Source: an uncultured Lachnospiraceae bacterium (GTDB lineage Bacteria > Bacillota > Clostridia > Lachnospirales > Lachnospiraceae). Taken from it: a stretch of DNA of 64,000 nucleotides. The DNA is taken from positions 124,001-188,000 of the forward strand of contig CAKRHW010000001.1 of NCBI GenBank assembly GCA_934339365.1, written 5' to 3'. The position numbers and the translations under genes were made by a program. This document shows, in pieces, positions 34,557 to 42,506 of this stretch (positions are counted from its first letter, which is position 1; each line of letters opens with the position of its first letter). Below the pieces are notes generated by a model. That model searched no databases, was not told where the DNA came from, and saw nothing but the letters and a program-made list of their open reading frames with translations.

Positions 34557-37500
34557 TTATTTGATTCTGATTATCTGGATTCTAGAAAATGTTCCTGTCT
34601 TCATGGCTGTACCTTGTTTTACGTAAGCACATATTTTAAATCGATATGTTTTTCCTTTCTTTAATCTAGAAATGGTAACTTGATTCTTCTTTACGGTTTT
34701 ATAGAGTTTATATTTCCCTTTTGATTTTGATGCACGATAGCAATAAATCTTATATCCGGTCGTATTTTTCTGCTTCTTCCAGATAAAAGTAACCTTTCCT
34801 GATTTACCTGTTTTTTTCTTTACTACAATTACTTTTGCAGGTTTCTTGATGCTCTTTTTCTTTCCTGCAGGTGCAACACTTGTATTTTTCTTTGTTTCTT
34901 CCACATTTTCTGTTGGATTCGTGGAACTTGTCGGAGTCTGCACATCTGACTGTGACGAACTGCTAGTTGTCTCTGCCTGTGTTGTTGTCTCCTCTTTTGT
35001 TGTTGCCTCTGGCTCTGTACTTGTTTCCGCCTGCGTTGTTGTCTCCTCTTTTGTTGTTACCTCTGGCTCTGTACTTGTTTCCGCTTGCGTTGTTGCTTCT
35101 TCTTTTGTTGTTGCCTCTGGTTCTGTACTTGTCTCTGTCTGCGTTGTTGTCTCCTCTTTCGTTGTTGTCTCTGGCTCTGTACTTGTCTCAGTGGTTGATT
35201 CTTTTGTACTTTCAGTTGTTTCATCTTCTACAACATGAATGACACATCCTCTGGTTATGCCATCTACTGTTGCCTGTACAAAAGCTTCCCCTGGTTTCTT
35301 TGTAAGAAATGTACCATCTTCATCTATAATTTCAACAATTTCCGGATTAGAAGACTTCCATGTTACTTTCTTATCTGTAGCATTTTCTGGCAATACAGTT
35401 GCCTGCAGACGATGTTTTACTCCTGCCTTAAAACTAATATGATAGTAATTTAACCGAACTTCATTTACCGGAACATAGGCACTTGTTGTTTCTTCCTGTT
35501 TTGTAGTTGATAATTCTGTTGTACTTTCTCTCTGCGTCGTAACTTCCTCTGTTGTTGTTACTTCCGGTTCTGTGATAACTTCTGTTGTTGTTACTTCTGG
35601 CTCTGTTGTAACTTCTTCTGTCGTTGTTACTTCTGGCTCTGTGATAACTTCTGTCGTTGTCACTTCCGGCTCTGTGATAACTTCTGTTGTTGTCACCTCT
35701 GGTCCTGTTGTAACTTCTTCTGTTGTTGTTACTTCCGGCTCTGTTGTAACTTCTTCTGTTGTTGTTACTTCCGGCTCTGTTGTAACTTCTTCTGTCGTTG
35801 TCACTTCCGGCTCTGTTGTAACTTCTTCTGTCGTTGTCACTTCTGGTTCTGTTGTAACTTCTTCTGTCGTTGTTACTTCCGGCTTTATTGTAACTTCTTC
35901 TGTTGTTGTCACCTCTGGTTCTGTTGTGACTTCTTCTGAGGTAGTTTCTGTTACGGTTTCTGTCTCTGTCTGAGATTCCGTTTCTGTTACGGTTTCTGTC
36001 TCCGTTGCTGTTTCTGACCCTGTTGCTGACTCTGTCTCTGTTGCTGTTTCTGACTGTGATTCACTCGTAGTTTCTGTCGGCTTCTCGAATCCATATGTTT
36101 TATAATCTGGAAGTTCATCTTTTGTAATGAATAAATCACTATTATAAATCTTATTTAATGTTTCCGGTGCATTTTTTTGCTCACTCATAAGATGATCTCC
36201 ATACCAAGGGCATGCATATAACCAGAATGCCGATTCATCCATTATATTTTCTACAGATGGAATGGTATCACACTCTGCCATAGATACCATTTTCTTGCCT
36301 TCATACATCTTTACAAGACTATAAAAGGTAGACGAAAGAGCACTTTCATTGGGCTTATCTGTTGCATTGTATTTATCATATGCGATGATGTCTACATAGT
36401 CATCTCCCGGATACCAGTCTTTTGAATTCTCATATGTATAAGAATTAAATTCCCAGATTAAGTTATGCAATCCATATTTCTCTGTCAAGGTTGTATACAT
36501 TAATCTCCAAAGTTCCTTATATGCTTCACTTCCGGCATTTGCCCACCAGAACCATTCTCCTGAGCAGTCTGCTGTACCAGATCCACCTGCTTCATGCAAT
36601 GGTCTGAAAATAACCGGAACATCGGCATCCTGTAATAACTTTAATTTCTCTGCAATTGATTCAAGGGAAAGCATAACATACTGGTATTCTTTCGATGTAT
36701 GATCCTTAATCTTAGACGCATCAAAATTAGTTGTTACAGAATTTGCACCATTTACATAAAAGGCTGACTGTTCATATGGAAGCTTATCTCCTACATTGTA
36801 AGTAGACATATCCGCCGGAGCAAACCAATGCCAGGATGCTGTCGCAATTCCTCCTTCTTCATTGACCCATTTAATCATCCGGCTTACTGTTCCATCTTCC
36901 CATCCAAACAATGGATTCGTGGCTAAAAAGTCAAATCCACGAACTGCTGGAGATTTCCCGGTTGTTTTAGTCAGATAGTTAAATTCATCCTCATTTACAC
37001 CAAAACAAGTTTCCTGCTGGCCTGTCAGAGAATGTTTTCCATAAATGTCTGCTAAATAATTCATCAGTCCCTGTGTGGACTGTGTTACCTTCTTGTCTGA
37101 CAGAGTCGCATTTCCCTTTAATTCCGGTAATGTTGCTTTTTCAACTGTCAGGTAATCAAGATACGTCCATCCCCAGAAAGCCTCTACCGTAATTGTATTT
37201 TCTCCGGCATTCAGCTTATACGTACCGATATTCAGTTCTTTCCATTCATCTGTAATCGCAAAATTAACGGTTGCTGCAGTCTGTCCATTCACTAAAACAT
37301 ACTGTGATTTCGCTCCCCGGTCTTTTGGCTGATAATACCGAATGGTCAAATCATACATACCGGCTTCTTCTACGTCTACCTTGACCGTTACAGAATCTCC
37401 TGTACTGTGATCATGTAAATCCACACATTTAGTACCTTCATACACTGCTTCTGCTGTCTGTCCGGCCATAGTTCCATCTTCAAATTCATACTTTTGCGCT

Positions 37501-37619
37501 GCTGCATATGCTTTTTTCACTGTCGGTACCATCGTAATCCCTGATACCAGACTTGCAGCAATAAACGCTGAAAAAATTCTTTTTACGATTCTTCGTTGTC
37601 TGTTTGATTTTTTTCCCAT
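34557..37619 (-). CDS. Secreted multidomain GH26 beta-mannanase
   Basis: A 1020-residue extracellular glycoside hydrolase, expected to cut beta-1,4-mannan. The order is: signal peptide; CBM35/6-like module (YEFEDGTMAGQTAEAVYEG...GWTYLDYLTVE); GH26 domain with acid/base Glu343 in FRPLHEAGG and nucleophile Glu449 in SMAECDTIP; long Thr/Glu/Val repeats; a Big2-like Ig domain (LNYYHISFKAGVKHRLQATV...); a second Thr/Glu repeat tract; and a C-terminal Fn3-like module ending SRIQIIRIK. No LPXTG or membrane anchor is seen. The ATG at 37619 has AAGGAGG 5 nt upstream. Repeats and Ig/Fn3 parts may hold it at the cell surface. Confidence 0.92.
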   Translation of the reverse strand: MGKKSNRQRRIVKRIFSAFIAASLVSGITMVPTVKKAYAAAQKYEFEDGTMAGQTAEAVYEGTKCVDLHDHSTGDSVTVKVDVEEAGMYDLTIRYYQPKDRGAKSQYVLVNGQTAATVNFAITDEWKELNIGTYKLNAGENTITVEAFWGWTYLDYLTVEKATLPELKGNATLSDKKVTQSTQGLMNYLADIYGKHSLTGQQETCFGVNEDEFNYLTKTTGKSPAVRGFDFLATNPLFGWEDGTVSRMIKWVNEEGGIATASWHWFAPADMSTYNVGDKLPYEQSAFYVNGANSVTTNFDASKIKDHTSKEYQYVMLSLESIAEKLKLLQDADVPVIFRPLHEAGGSGTADCSGEWFWWANAGSEAYKELWRLMYTTLTEKYGLHNLIWEFNSYTYENSKDWYPGDDYVDIIAYDKYNATDKPNESALSSTFYSLVKMYEGKKMVSMAECDTIPSVENIMDESAFWLYACPWYGDHLMSEQKNAPETLNKIYNSDLFITKDELPDYKTYGFEKPTETTSESQSETATETESATGSETATETETVTETESQTETETVTETTSEEVTTEPEVTTTEEVTIKPEVTTTEEVTTEPEVTTTEEVTTEPEVTTTEEVTTEPEVTTTEEVTTEPEVTTTEEVTTGPEVTTTEVITEPEVTTTEVITEPEVTTTEEVTTEPEVTTTEVITEPEVTTTEEVTTQRESTTELSTTKQEETTSAYVPVNEVRLNYYHISFKAGVKHRLQATVLPENATDKKVTWKSSNPEIVEIIDEDGTFLTKKPGEAFVQATVDGITRGCVIHVVEDETTESTKESTTETSTEPETTTKEETTTQTETSTEPEATTKEEATTQAETSTEPEVTTKEETTTQAETSTEPEATTKEETTTQAETTSSSSQSDVQTPTSSTNPTENVEETKKNTSVAPAGKKKSIKKPAKVIVVKKKTGKSGKVTFIWKKQKNTTGYKIYCYRASKSKGKYKLYKTVKKNQVTISRLKKGKTYRFKICAYVKQGTAMKTGTFSRIQIIRIK
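34970..35205. repeat. In-frame Thr/Glu repeat tract 2 of the mannanase
   Basis: Degenerate repeats coding for variations on ETTTQAETSTEPEATTKE between the Big2-like and Fn3-like domains. All unit lengths are multiples of three. Confidence 0.85.
35530..35945. repeat. In-frame Thr/Glu repeat tract 1 of the mannanase
   Basis: About a dozen tandem units of 36 bp (EVTTEPEVTTTE type), some shortened to 33 bp (VITEPEVTTTE). Third-position drift among units shows the tract is not newly amplified throughout. Confidence 0.9.
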
Positions 37620-37672
37620 TTTTTCCTCCTTCAAAATCACTCTTTCTTTTGCTACATTTTGCATCATGTACA

Positions 37673-37712
37673 AAAAAACGCATTCTGGCTCACATCCATA
37701 TGCGTTTTTTTA
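37673..37712. terminator. Terminator after the ABC transporter genes
   Basis: A stem AAAAAACGCAT / ATGCGTTTTTT, symmetric with T runs on both strands. It isolates the ABC genes from the GH26 gene, whose promoter must lie very close or overlap it. Confidence 0.8.
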
Positions 37713-37756
37713 ATTTTATTTTACATTTTTTTCAATTGTCTGTCTAGAACGAAATT

Positions 37757-39175
37757 TCATTCTTTTTTACTTGTTTTATATTTTTCTATTTCATCTTCTA
37801 ATTCCTGAGCTTTCTCTTTCGTAAGATAAAACTGACACTGGTATATCACATAATTCGCTTTCTTTTTAGGCATAAAAGCAATGTAAATTCTATAATTTTC
37901 TTTTTTTATTTTACTAATATCATTGTATACAATCCGGTCATAACAGGTTTTTAATGTCTTTGGCTCATAAGAACGAATATTCTGAACGAAATTTAAAATT
38001 CCTTTTCTCTCTGCATCTGTAATCGCCCCTCTGTATAATGAAAAATCTAACTTCGTATCTTCTTCCGACTCTGGCTCAAATACTTCACAATACAATCTGC
38101 ATGTTTCGTCCTTTTTCATCTTTGGTACAAGCTTACTGTACCCAAATCCATTCGTAAAATAAGCAGCTGTAGAAATTCCTACAAAAATAACAAATATCAA
38201 TGCAAAAGAAACCACAGACTTTAGAATCTCTCTGATATTAATTTTCCCTCGCTTTATAATCAAATCGATAATAAAATATACAATAAACGTAAGAATACAA
38301 CCGACCTTTTCGTTTCCTAATCCCGAAAATCCAATGAGAAGTGTAACTGCTCCTAAAAACATAAATATATTTTTAGTAAAACGAAATACAAAAGGATTCC
38401 CAATTCCCTGTCCGTCTCTTTTCTTATACAAAAAACCACTGATTCCAAAGACAATACACGAAATAAGGATACTAATCCATGTCGGCCAGGTCCAGATCGT
38501 ATCTTTTTCTGCCATTGATATCACACTCGTATAGGTCCAATAAGGAAAGAAAAAAGTTCCTTTCCATATACCTGAAAAAGATTCTATCAGATACTGACCA
38601 AAAAAGAATGGAATTGCAGTAATACAAAATAGCAGTATCATTGAAAAATAGCAGCTTTCTGCAAATGTACCACAAGAGACACAACAGAAAATGACAATTG
38701 CATTTGTAAATAATACAACCACCACAGTGGATACTGCTGCCATACAAAATTCATGTGGAAGCTGCTTTAAAATATTGGGCCTTTGTCCCCGAATCAAAAG
38801 CATTACATAAGAAAATGCAAACGAAAATATCCCAGCCACAAATGTAGGCAGCAACTGTATCCAAAACATTGCTAAAATCTTTGATATATAACGTTCCACT
38901 GCACTTACAGGAAGTGCAAGCTTAACATCTGCAAGTTGTGAAGAATTCATATCACGAAACAAATTCAGACAAAGAATAAATCCAACAAAAATCGTCCCAT
39001 ATAATAAACAGATTCCAAGAAAAAGTTCTGCATCTGATTTTTTGCTACTAATTCCTAATCCGGTCAGAACAGAGCCGGCTCCTAAAAGAATCCCCATAAT
39101 AATAAAAATATTTTTTTGTATCTTGCATTCTGCCCTTGTCATTCTCCTAATCCGCTTCAACGATATCTGTTCCAT
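37757..39175 (-). CDS. ABC-2-type transporter permease
   Basis: A 472-residue membrane protein with about eight hydrophobic helices and a C-terminal extracytoplasmic or cytoplasmic tail (about 350-472). It follows, and overlaps by 29 bp, the ABC ATPase gene, so the two form a transporter. No recognisable substrate signature. The ATG at 39175 has GGAGG about 10 nt upstream. An internal ATG 11 codons later (MTRAECKIQK) is directly preceded by AGGAGA and is an alternative start. Export is the usual direction for such pairs. Confidence 0.75.
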   Translation of the reverse strand: MEQISLKRIRRMTRAECKIQKNIFIIMGILLGAGSVLTGLGISSKKSDAELFLGICLLYGTIFVGFILCLNLFRDMNSSQLADVKLALPVSAVERYISKILAMFWIQLLPTFVAGIFSFAFSYVMLLIRGQRPNILKQLPHEFCMAAVSTVVVVLFTNAIVIFCCVSCGTFAESCYFSMILLFCITAIPFFFGQYLIESFSGIWKGTFFFPYWTYTSVISMAEKDTIWTWPTWISILISCIVFGISGFLYKKRDGQGIGNPFVFRFTKNIFMFLGAVTLLIGFSGLGNEKVGCILTFIVYFIIDLIIKRGKINIREILKSVVSFALIFVIFVGISTAAYFTNGFGYSKLVPKMKKDETCRLYCEVFEPESEEDTKLDFSLYRGAITDAERKGILNFVQNIRSYEPKTLKTCYDRIVYNDISKIKKENYRIYIAFMPKKKANYVIYQCQFYLTKEKAQELEDEIEKYKTSKKE

Positions 39176-40079
39176 AACCTCTTACCTCCAATTCGTAAAT
39201 AAATATTTCTTCTAGTGTAAGCGGAATTGTTTCTATAATATCTGCTGCAAGAGGTTTTAATTTTTCTAATATCTCTTCTTCACTTCCCCTGACAACAATC
39301 TGTACAACACTTCCTTCATTTTTATATTGGATGACATTGATTCCAAGCTTTACAATATCCTGACAAATAAACTGTAAATTTTTCTTTATAATCTGAACCT
39401 TCCGAAAATTACTTGTAATAGCATTCACCTGATTTGCAAAAATCAAACGTCCATGATGAAGCAGCATTGCCTGATCACATAATTCACTAATCTCTGAAAT
39501 ATTATGTGAAGAAATCACAATTGTCATTTTTCGTTCTTTTCTTTCCTGCATAATCATTTGTTTGACTATTTTTCTCATAGCCGGATCTAACCCGTCAAAT
39601 GCTTCATCTAACAGTAAATATTCCGTCTGACATGCTAACGCAACAATAACGATTGCCTGACGTTTCATTCCTTTTGAAAATTTTTGTAATTTTTTATGGA
39701 TATCTAAAGATAAATTCTCGCATAAACGATAAAAAATTTCATCAGAAAACTGTGGATAAAATTCTTTATAAAACTCTTTTAACTGTTCTAAATTAAATCT
39801 GGTATACTGAATTGTTTCATCATTTACAAAAAAGATTTTTTCTTTTGCCTTAGGATGATCATATATTTCCTCTCCATCAATCTGAATACTTCCCTGTTCC
39901 GTCTTATATACACCACAAATCATGCGCATCAATGTTGATTTTCCTGCTCCGTTTGAACCTAAAAATCCATAAATGCACCCATCCGGAATAGAAATACTTA
40001 CATGCTCTAGTGCTGTAAATTCTTCTTTTCTTTGAAATGTATCTGTAAATCTCATTGAAACATCTTTAATCTCAATCAT
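39147..40079 (-). CDS. ABC transporter ATP-binding protein
   Basis: A 310-residue ATPase. Walker A is FLGSNGAGKSTLM (about 38-50), the signature region is FSKGMKRQAIV, and Walker B is YLLLDEAFDGLDP. The signature is the divergent SKGMKRQ form typical of CcmA/NatA-like exporters. The H-loop is VISSHNISEI. A C-terminal domain of about 90 residues follows. AAGGGG lies 7 nt before the ATG. Substrate unknown. Confidence 0.93.
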   Translation of the reverse strand: MIEIKDVSMRFTDTFQRKEEFTALEHVSISIPDGCIYGFLGSNGAGKSTLMRMICGVYKTEQGSIQIDGEEIYDHPKAKEKIFFVNDETIQYTRFNLEQLKEFYKEFYPQFSDEIFYRLCENLSLDIHKKLQKFSKGMKRQAIVIVALACQTEYLLLDEAFDGLDPAMRKIVKQMIMQERKERKMTIVISSHNISEISELCDQAMLLHHGRLIFANQVNAITSNFRKVQIIKKNLQFICQDIVKLGINVIQYKNEGSVVQIVVRGSEEEILEKLKPLAADIIETIPLTLEEIFIYELEVRGYGTDIVEAD

Positions 40080-40126
40080 TTTGTTTCCCCTTCTGTCAAC
40101 TTCTTCTTATGTCCTGGTGTCGCAAG

Positions 40127-40166
40127 CAAAAAGAATCAAGTACAACTTTGGCACCTGATTCTTTTC
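40127..40166 (-). terminator. Terminator after the small acidic protein gene
   Basis: Minus-strand AAAAGAATCA ... TGATTCTTTTT, a 10-bp stem and T run, about 170 bp past the stop codon. Between it and the stop only T-rich DNA is seen. Confidence 0.7.
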
Positions 40167-40333
40167 CTCTTATTCTATCCTGTTAAAAATGTTGATAAAG
40201 TTCTATCTCTTCTCGATTGTTCTTCCTACTCTAACAACAAAATATATAACAATTTTATGTATTTTTTTAGAGTTCTTCCCTCACTCGCTAATTCTTCTAT
40301 TCTCTTATCCGCAAGTTATTATCTTATTACTTT

Positions 40334-40648
40334 CTAGAATACGTCATCAAATGATACGTTTACCCCATTCCCTCTGTCATCATCTTCATCGTCATCATCT
40401 TCCATAGCAGCTGTAACTGATTCATATGCTGAAAGATTAACATAATCCTTCTCGATCAGTTCTGCAAGAATCTCATTCGCTTCTGCTTCATCCTTTACAA
40501 TTGTAACAACAAGCGAATCGTCTACTGCCTGAAATACAATTGTATTCATATAATTGCCATCTTCCTGCTCTAAAGCATTATTTTTGAATGTACCAAATGT
40601 AACCTCCTGCACAGATACTGTTCCATCTTCTTTATATAGTATTCTCAT
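40334..40648 (-). CDS. Small acidic protein of unknown function
   Basis: A 104-residue cytosolic protein with no signal or membrane helix. An alpha/beta part (MRILYKEDGTVSVQEVTFGTF...) is followed by an Asp/Glu run (DDDDEDDD, about 86-93) and the tail NVSFDDVF. I do not recognise a family. It has a strong AGGAGG site and a near-consensus promoter, so it is probably well expressed. It is monocistronic and lies just downstream of the structured RNA. Confidence 0.75.
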   Translation of the reverse strand: MRILYKEDGTVSVQEVTFGTFKNNALEQEDGNYMNTIVFQAVDDSLVVTIVKDEAEANEILAELIEKDYVNLSAYESVTAAMEDDDDEDDDRGNGVNVSFDDVF

Positions 40649-40718
40649 GAATCTTCTACCTCCTGAATTTAAATTGCACGAAACTCTAAAATATAATACT
40701 TAAAAAGATTACAATGTT

Positions 40719-40747
40719 ATTATAATATATTCTTACCATATATGCAA
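40719..40747 (-). promoter_or_regulatory. Promoter for the small acidic protein gene
   Basis: Minus-strand TTGCAT and consensus TATAAT, 17 bp apart, directly after the RNA terminator. Confidence 0.65.
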
Positions 40748-40773
40748 TTAATGTTTTTGTTTTTTAATCAAAT

Positions 40774-40913
40774 AAAAAACCTCCAGCCAAACGACTGGAG
40801 GATAAAAATCTGGGGGAGCCTAGTGGCTTCGACACCACTAGGCGTGAGTATGAAAAATGTTATATCTAATAGATAGGGGTATTAGATATAGTAGCACTAG
40901 TTCTCACCGGTGC
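40774..40913 (-). ncRNA. Unassigned structured small RNA (about 140 nt)
   Basis: It has its own promoter and a strong terminator (CCTCCAG / CTGGAGG plus six T, 40774-40801) but no ORF. Within are a 9-bp perfect stem (40818-40826 with 40835-40843, 8-nt loop) and an 11-bp perfect stem (40861-40871 with 40880-40890, 8-nt loop). A 5-bp closing helix (40844-40848 with 40903-40907) can surround the latter. A second CACTAG at 40896-40901 could compete for the 9-bp stem. It matches no RNA class I know by sight. Orientation is set by promoter and terminator. Confidence 0.7.
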
Positions 40914-40919
40914 AGTAAT

Positions 40920-40948
40920 AAAATAACATATATATAGATAGATGTCAA
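40920..40948 (-). promoter_or_regulatory. Promoter of the structured small RNA
   Basis: Minus-strand TTGACA (40948-40943) and TATTTT (40925-40920) are exactly 17 bp apart. The predicted start is near 40913. Confidence 0.65.
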
Positions 40949-40991
40949 CACTTTTTCAAAATTTTTTTATTTTTTTTTAATTTTTTTCTTT

Positions 40992-41777
40992 TTAATTCGT
41001 CGTAATATAGGTTGGATATCCCATACTACGTAATTTATCTTCCATCCTGACCGCATTGTCTAATACCCGATAAGCCCCTACCTGTACTTTATAAAATTTA
41101 TGATCAAATAAAATATAAGCCGGAAATCCCATCGTCTGAAGCTGTGTTACCATTTGTTCTGCATATGGATGATTTTCAAATGCCCCTACCTGAACCCGGT
41201 ACAACTGATAAGATTTCTCCTCATCTGCTTTTGTTTCCGTCTGCACCTGATCTAATGTATTGATAATTCCATCGGCAATCGCCTCTGCCATCTGATAAAA
41301 TTTTTGATCAAACAACTCATTATCTTTTTCATTGTCAATAAACCCTGCCTCAATCAAAACGACCGGCATTTTTGTACGTTTCAAAACAACAAGATTCGGT
41401 CTTTCATCCACACCTAAATTTTTAAACCCTAATTTTTCAAGTTCCTGATTGATATTGCGTGCAAGTTCCGCCTTAATTCCCTGATCATTATATACCAATG
41501 TCTGCACTCCACTGCCATTTCCAGGCTCCTCTGCAGCATTTCTGTGAAATGACACAAAATAATCCACGCCCTCTTCATTCGCCTTCGTTGCCTTTTCAAA
41601 TGGTGACTGATAAATATCTTCCATTCGGGTATACCTGACATCTACGCCACGATTTTCTAATATATCTCCCAATGCAAGTGCAAGCTGTAAATTATCATCC
41701 TTTTCTTTTCTTCCTTCAAATACAGCTCCGGGATCTTTTCCTCCATGTCCGGCATCTAACATAACGGAATATGCCAA
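40992..41777 (-). CDS. N-acetylmuramoyl-L-alanine amidase with SPOR domain
   Basis: A 261-residue Amidase_3 enzyme cutting the MurNAc-L-Ala bond. Zinc ligands fit His in LDAGHGGKDPGA (about 10), Glu in the QLALALG helix region and His in VSFHRNAAE, and the catalytic Glu is in VVLIEAGFIDN. Residues about 185-261 form a SPOR peptidoglycan-binding domain with two YRVQVGAF / YKVQVGAY halves. No signal peptide is visible. That is typical of CwlC-like mother-cell lysis amidases in spore formers; the role here is inferred. Confidence 0.92.
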   Translation of the reverse strand: MAYSVMLDAGHGGKDPGAVFEGRKEKDDNLQLALALGDILENRGVDVRYTRMEDIYQSPFEKATKANEEGVDYFVSFHRNAAEEPGNGSGVQTLVYNDQGIKAELARNINQELEKLGFKNLGVDERPNLVVLKRTKMPVVLIEAGFIDNEKDNELFDQKFYQMAEAIADGIINTLDQVQTETKADEEKSYQLYRVQVGAFENHPYAEQMVTQLQTMGFPAYILFDHKFYKVQVGAYRVLDNAVRMEDKLRSMGYPTYITTN

Positions 41778-41858
41778 ATTATCACCTCATTATTTCAAAC
41801 ATCATCTTTTATAGTATATGTAAGATTCATTTTCTTTGTTCCTTTTCTCAATAAATAA

Positions 41859-42003
41859 GCAGCCTGAATGACTTTGTATTTCGGACTGTTTCATTCTCGT
41901 TAACACTTGATTTGAGTGCGTTTTACGTAACTCAAATCTTAGTGTCTGCTACGTGAACGTTGCAAAGTGCATATCATGTCCCCATACATGCCATTCAGGC
42001 TGC
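41859..42003. other. Structured inverted-repeat element, 145 bp
   Basis: A perfect 12-bp inverted repeat (GCAGCCTGAATG, 41859-41870, and its complement 41992-42003) encloses further hairpins. These are CACT..ATTTGAGT / ACTCAAAT..AGTG (41904-41944), GCTACGTGAACGTTGC (41948-41963) and a weak GCAT / ATGC closure (41969-41991). The nesting looks like a multi-branch junction. No ORF is credible here and no target duplication is obvious. It may be an RNA in either direction or a palindromic repeat element. Confidence 0.6.
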
Positions 42004-42024
42004 ATCTTTTTGGAATACAAAATC

Positions 42025-42378
42025 TTATTTTGTTGTTCCTTCTGTTGTCATTGCGTCTCCAATATCTTCTATTCCATCTTCGACTGCATCTCCCACATCA
42101 CCAATCGCATCTCCGATATCATCTACAACTCCCCCATTTTTTCCTTTTTGTGTACTTTTTTCTGTCTGATTCTCTGCTTTATGAGATGATGTTTCTTCTT
42201 TCTTTGTTGTTTCTCTGTCTGTTTCCTCCCGTTTTGTTTCACTTGTTTCATTTGTCGTCGATTCTGTTGTAGTTTCGCCTTCATTTCCATTCCAGGAGCA
42301 TCCACTAAATACCAGAATTGCAGCTAACAATGAAAAAGAAACAAGAAGAGTTTTTGCTTTGTTTGTCCATTTTCTCAT
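42025..42378 (-). CDS. Thr/Glu-rich small lipoprotein
   Basis: A 117-residue exported lipoprotein. The signal sequence leads to lipobox VFSGC (Cys27). A hydrophilic Thr/Glu/Lys-rich segment (about 35-80) follows, then an amphipathic repeat-like tail with regularly spaced DIGDAIGDVGDAVEDGIEDIGDA. No family recognised. The start has AGGAG 8-11 nt upstream, and that site lies inside a 14-bp hairpin arm. The gene is flanked by inverted-repeat structures on both sides. Confidence 0.8.
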   Translation of the reverse strand: MRKWTNKAKTLLVSFSLLAAILVFSGCSWNGNEGETTTESTTNETSETKREETDRETTKKEETSSHKAENQTEKSTQKGKNGGVVDDIGDAIGDVGDAVEDGIEDIGDAMTTEGTTK

Positions 42379-42380
42379 AA

Positions 42381-42462
42381 AAAAATCTCCTTTTATAATA
42401 TTAATCGGGGGATAAGCAAAACCTGCTTATCTCTTTCTTAATATGCACAAAAGGAGATTTTT
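42381..42462 (-). promoter_or_regulatory. Hairpin that is both dap-side terminator and ribosome-site mask
   Basis: A perfect 14-bp inverted repeat: AAAAATCTCCTTTT (42462-42449, minus strand) and AAAAGGAGATTTTT (42394-42381). An inner 8-bp stem GATAAGCA / TGCTTATC lies within it. The 3' arm is the Shine-Dalgarno of the lipoprotein gene, and T residues follow up to its ATG. Confidence 0.8.
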
Positions 42463-42506
42463 CATTCATAAAACCATCATAAAACAATAATCAATAAACG
42501 ATGCTT

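Noticed and set aside
35572..35973. Plus-strand ORF of 133 residues rich in Val/Ser/Thr
   Set aside because: It is the antisense shadow of the Thr/Glu repeats of the mannanase. No ribosome site, and low complexity.
40811..40850. Plus-strand GGGGGAGCCTAGTGGCTTCGACA resembles the 5' end of tmRNA
   Set aside because: There is no tag ORF, no CCA-like acceptor partner and no room for a 350-nt RNA. Promoter and terminator are on the other strand.
41953..42272. Three overlapping plus-strand ORFs opposite the Thr-rich lipoprotein
   Set aside because: Ser/Phe/Leu-rich antisense readings, overlapping each other in different frames. The minus-strand lipoprotein has a clear lipobox and ribosome site.
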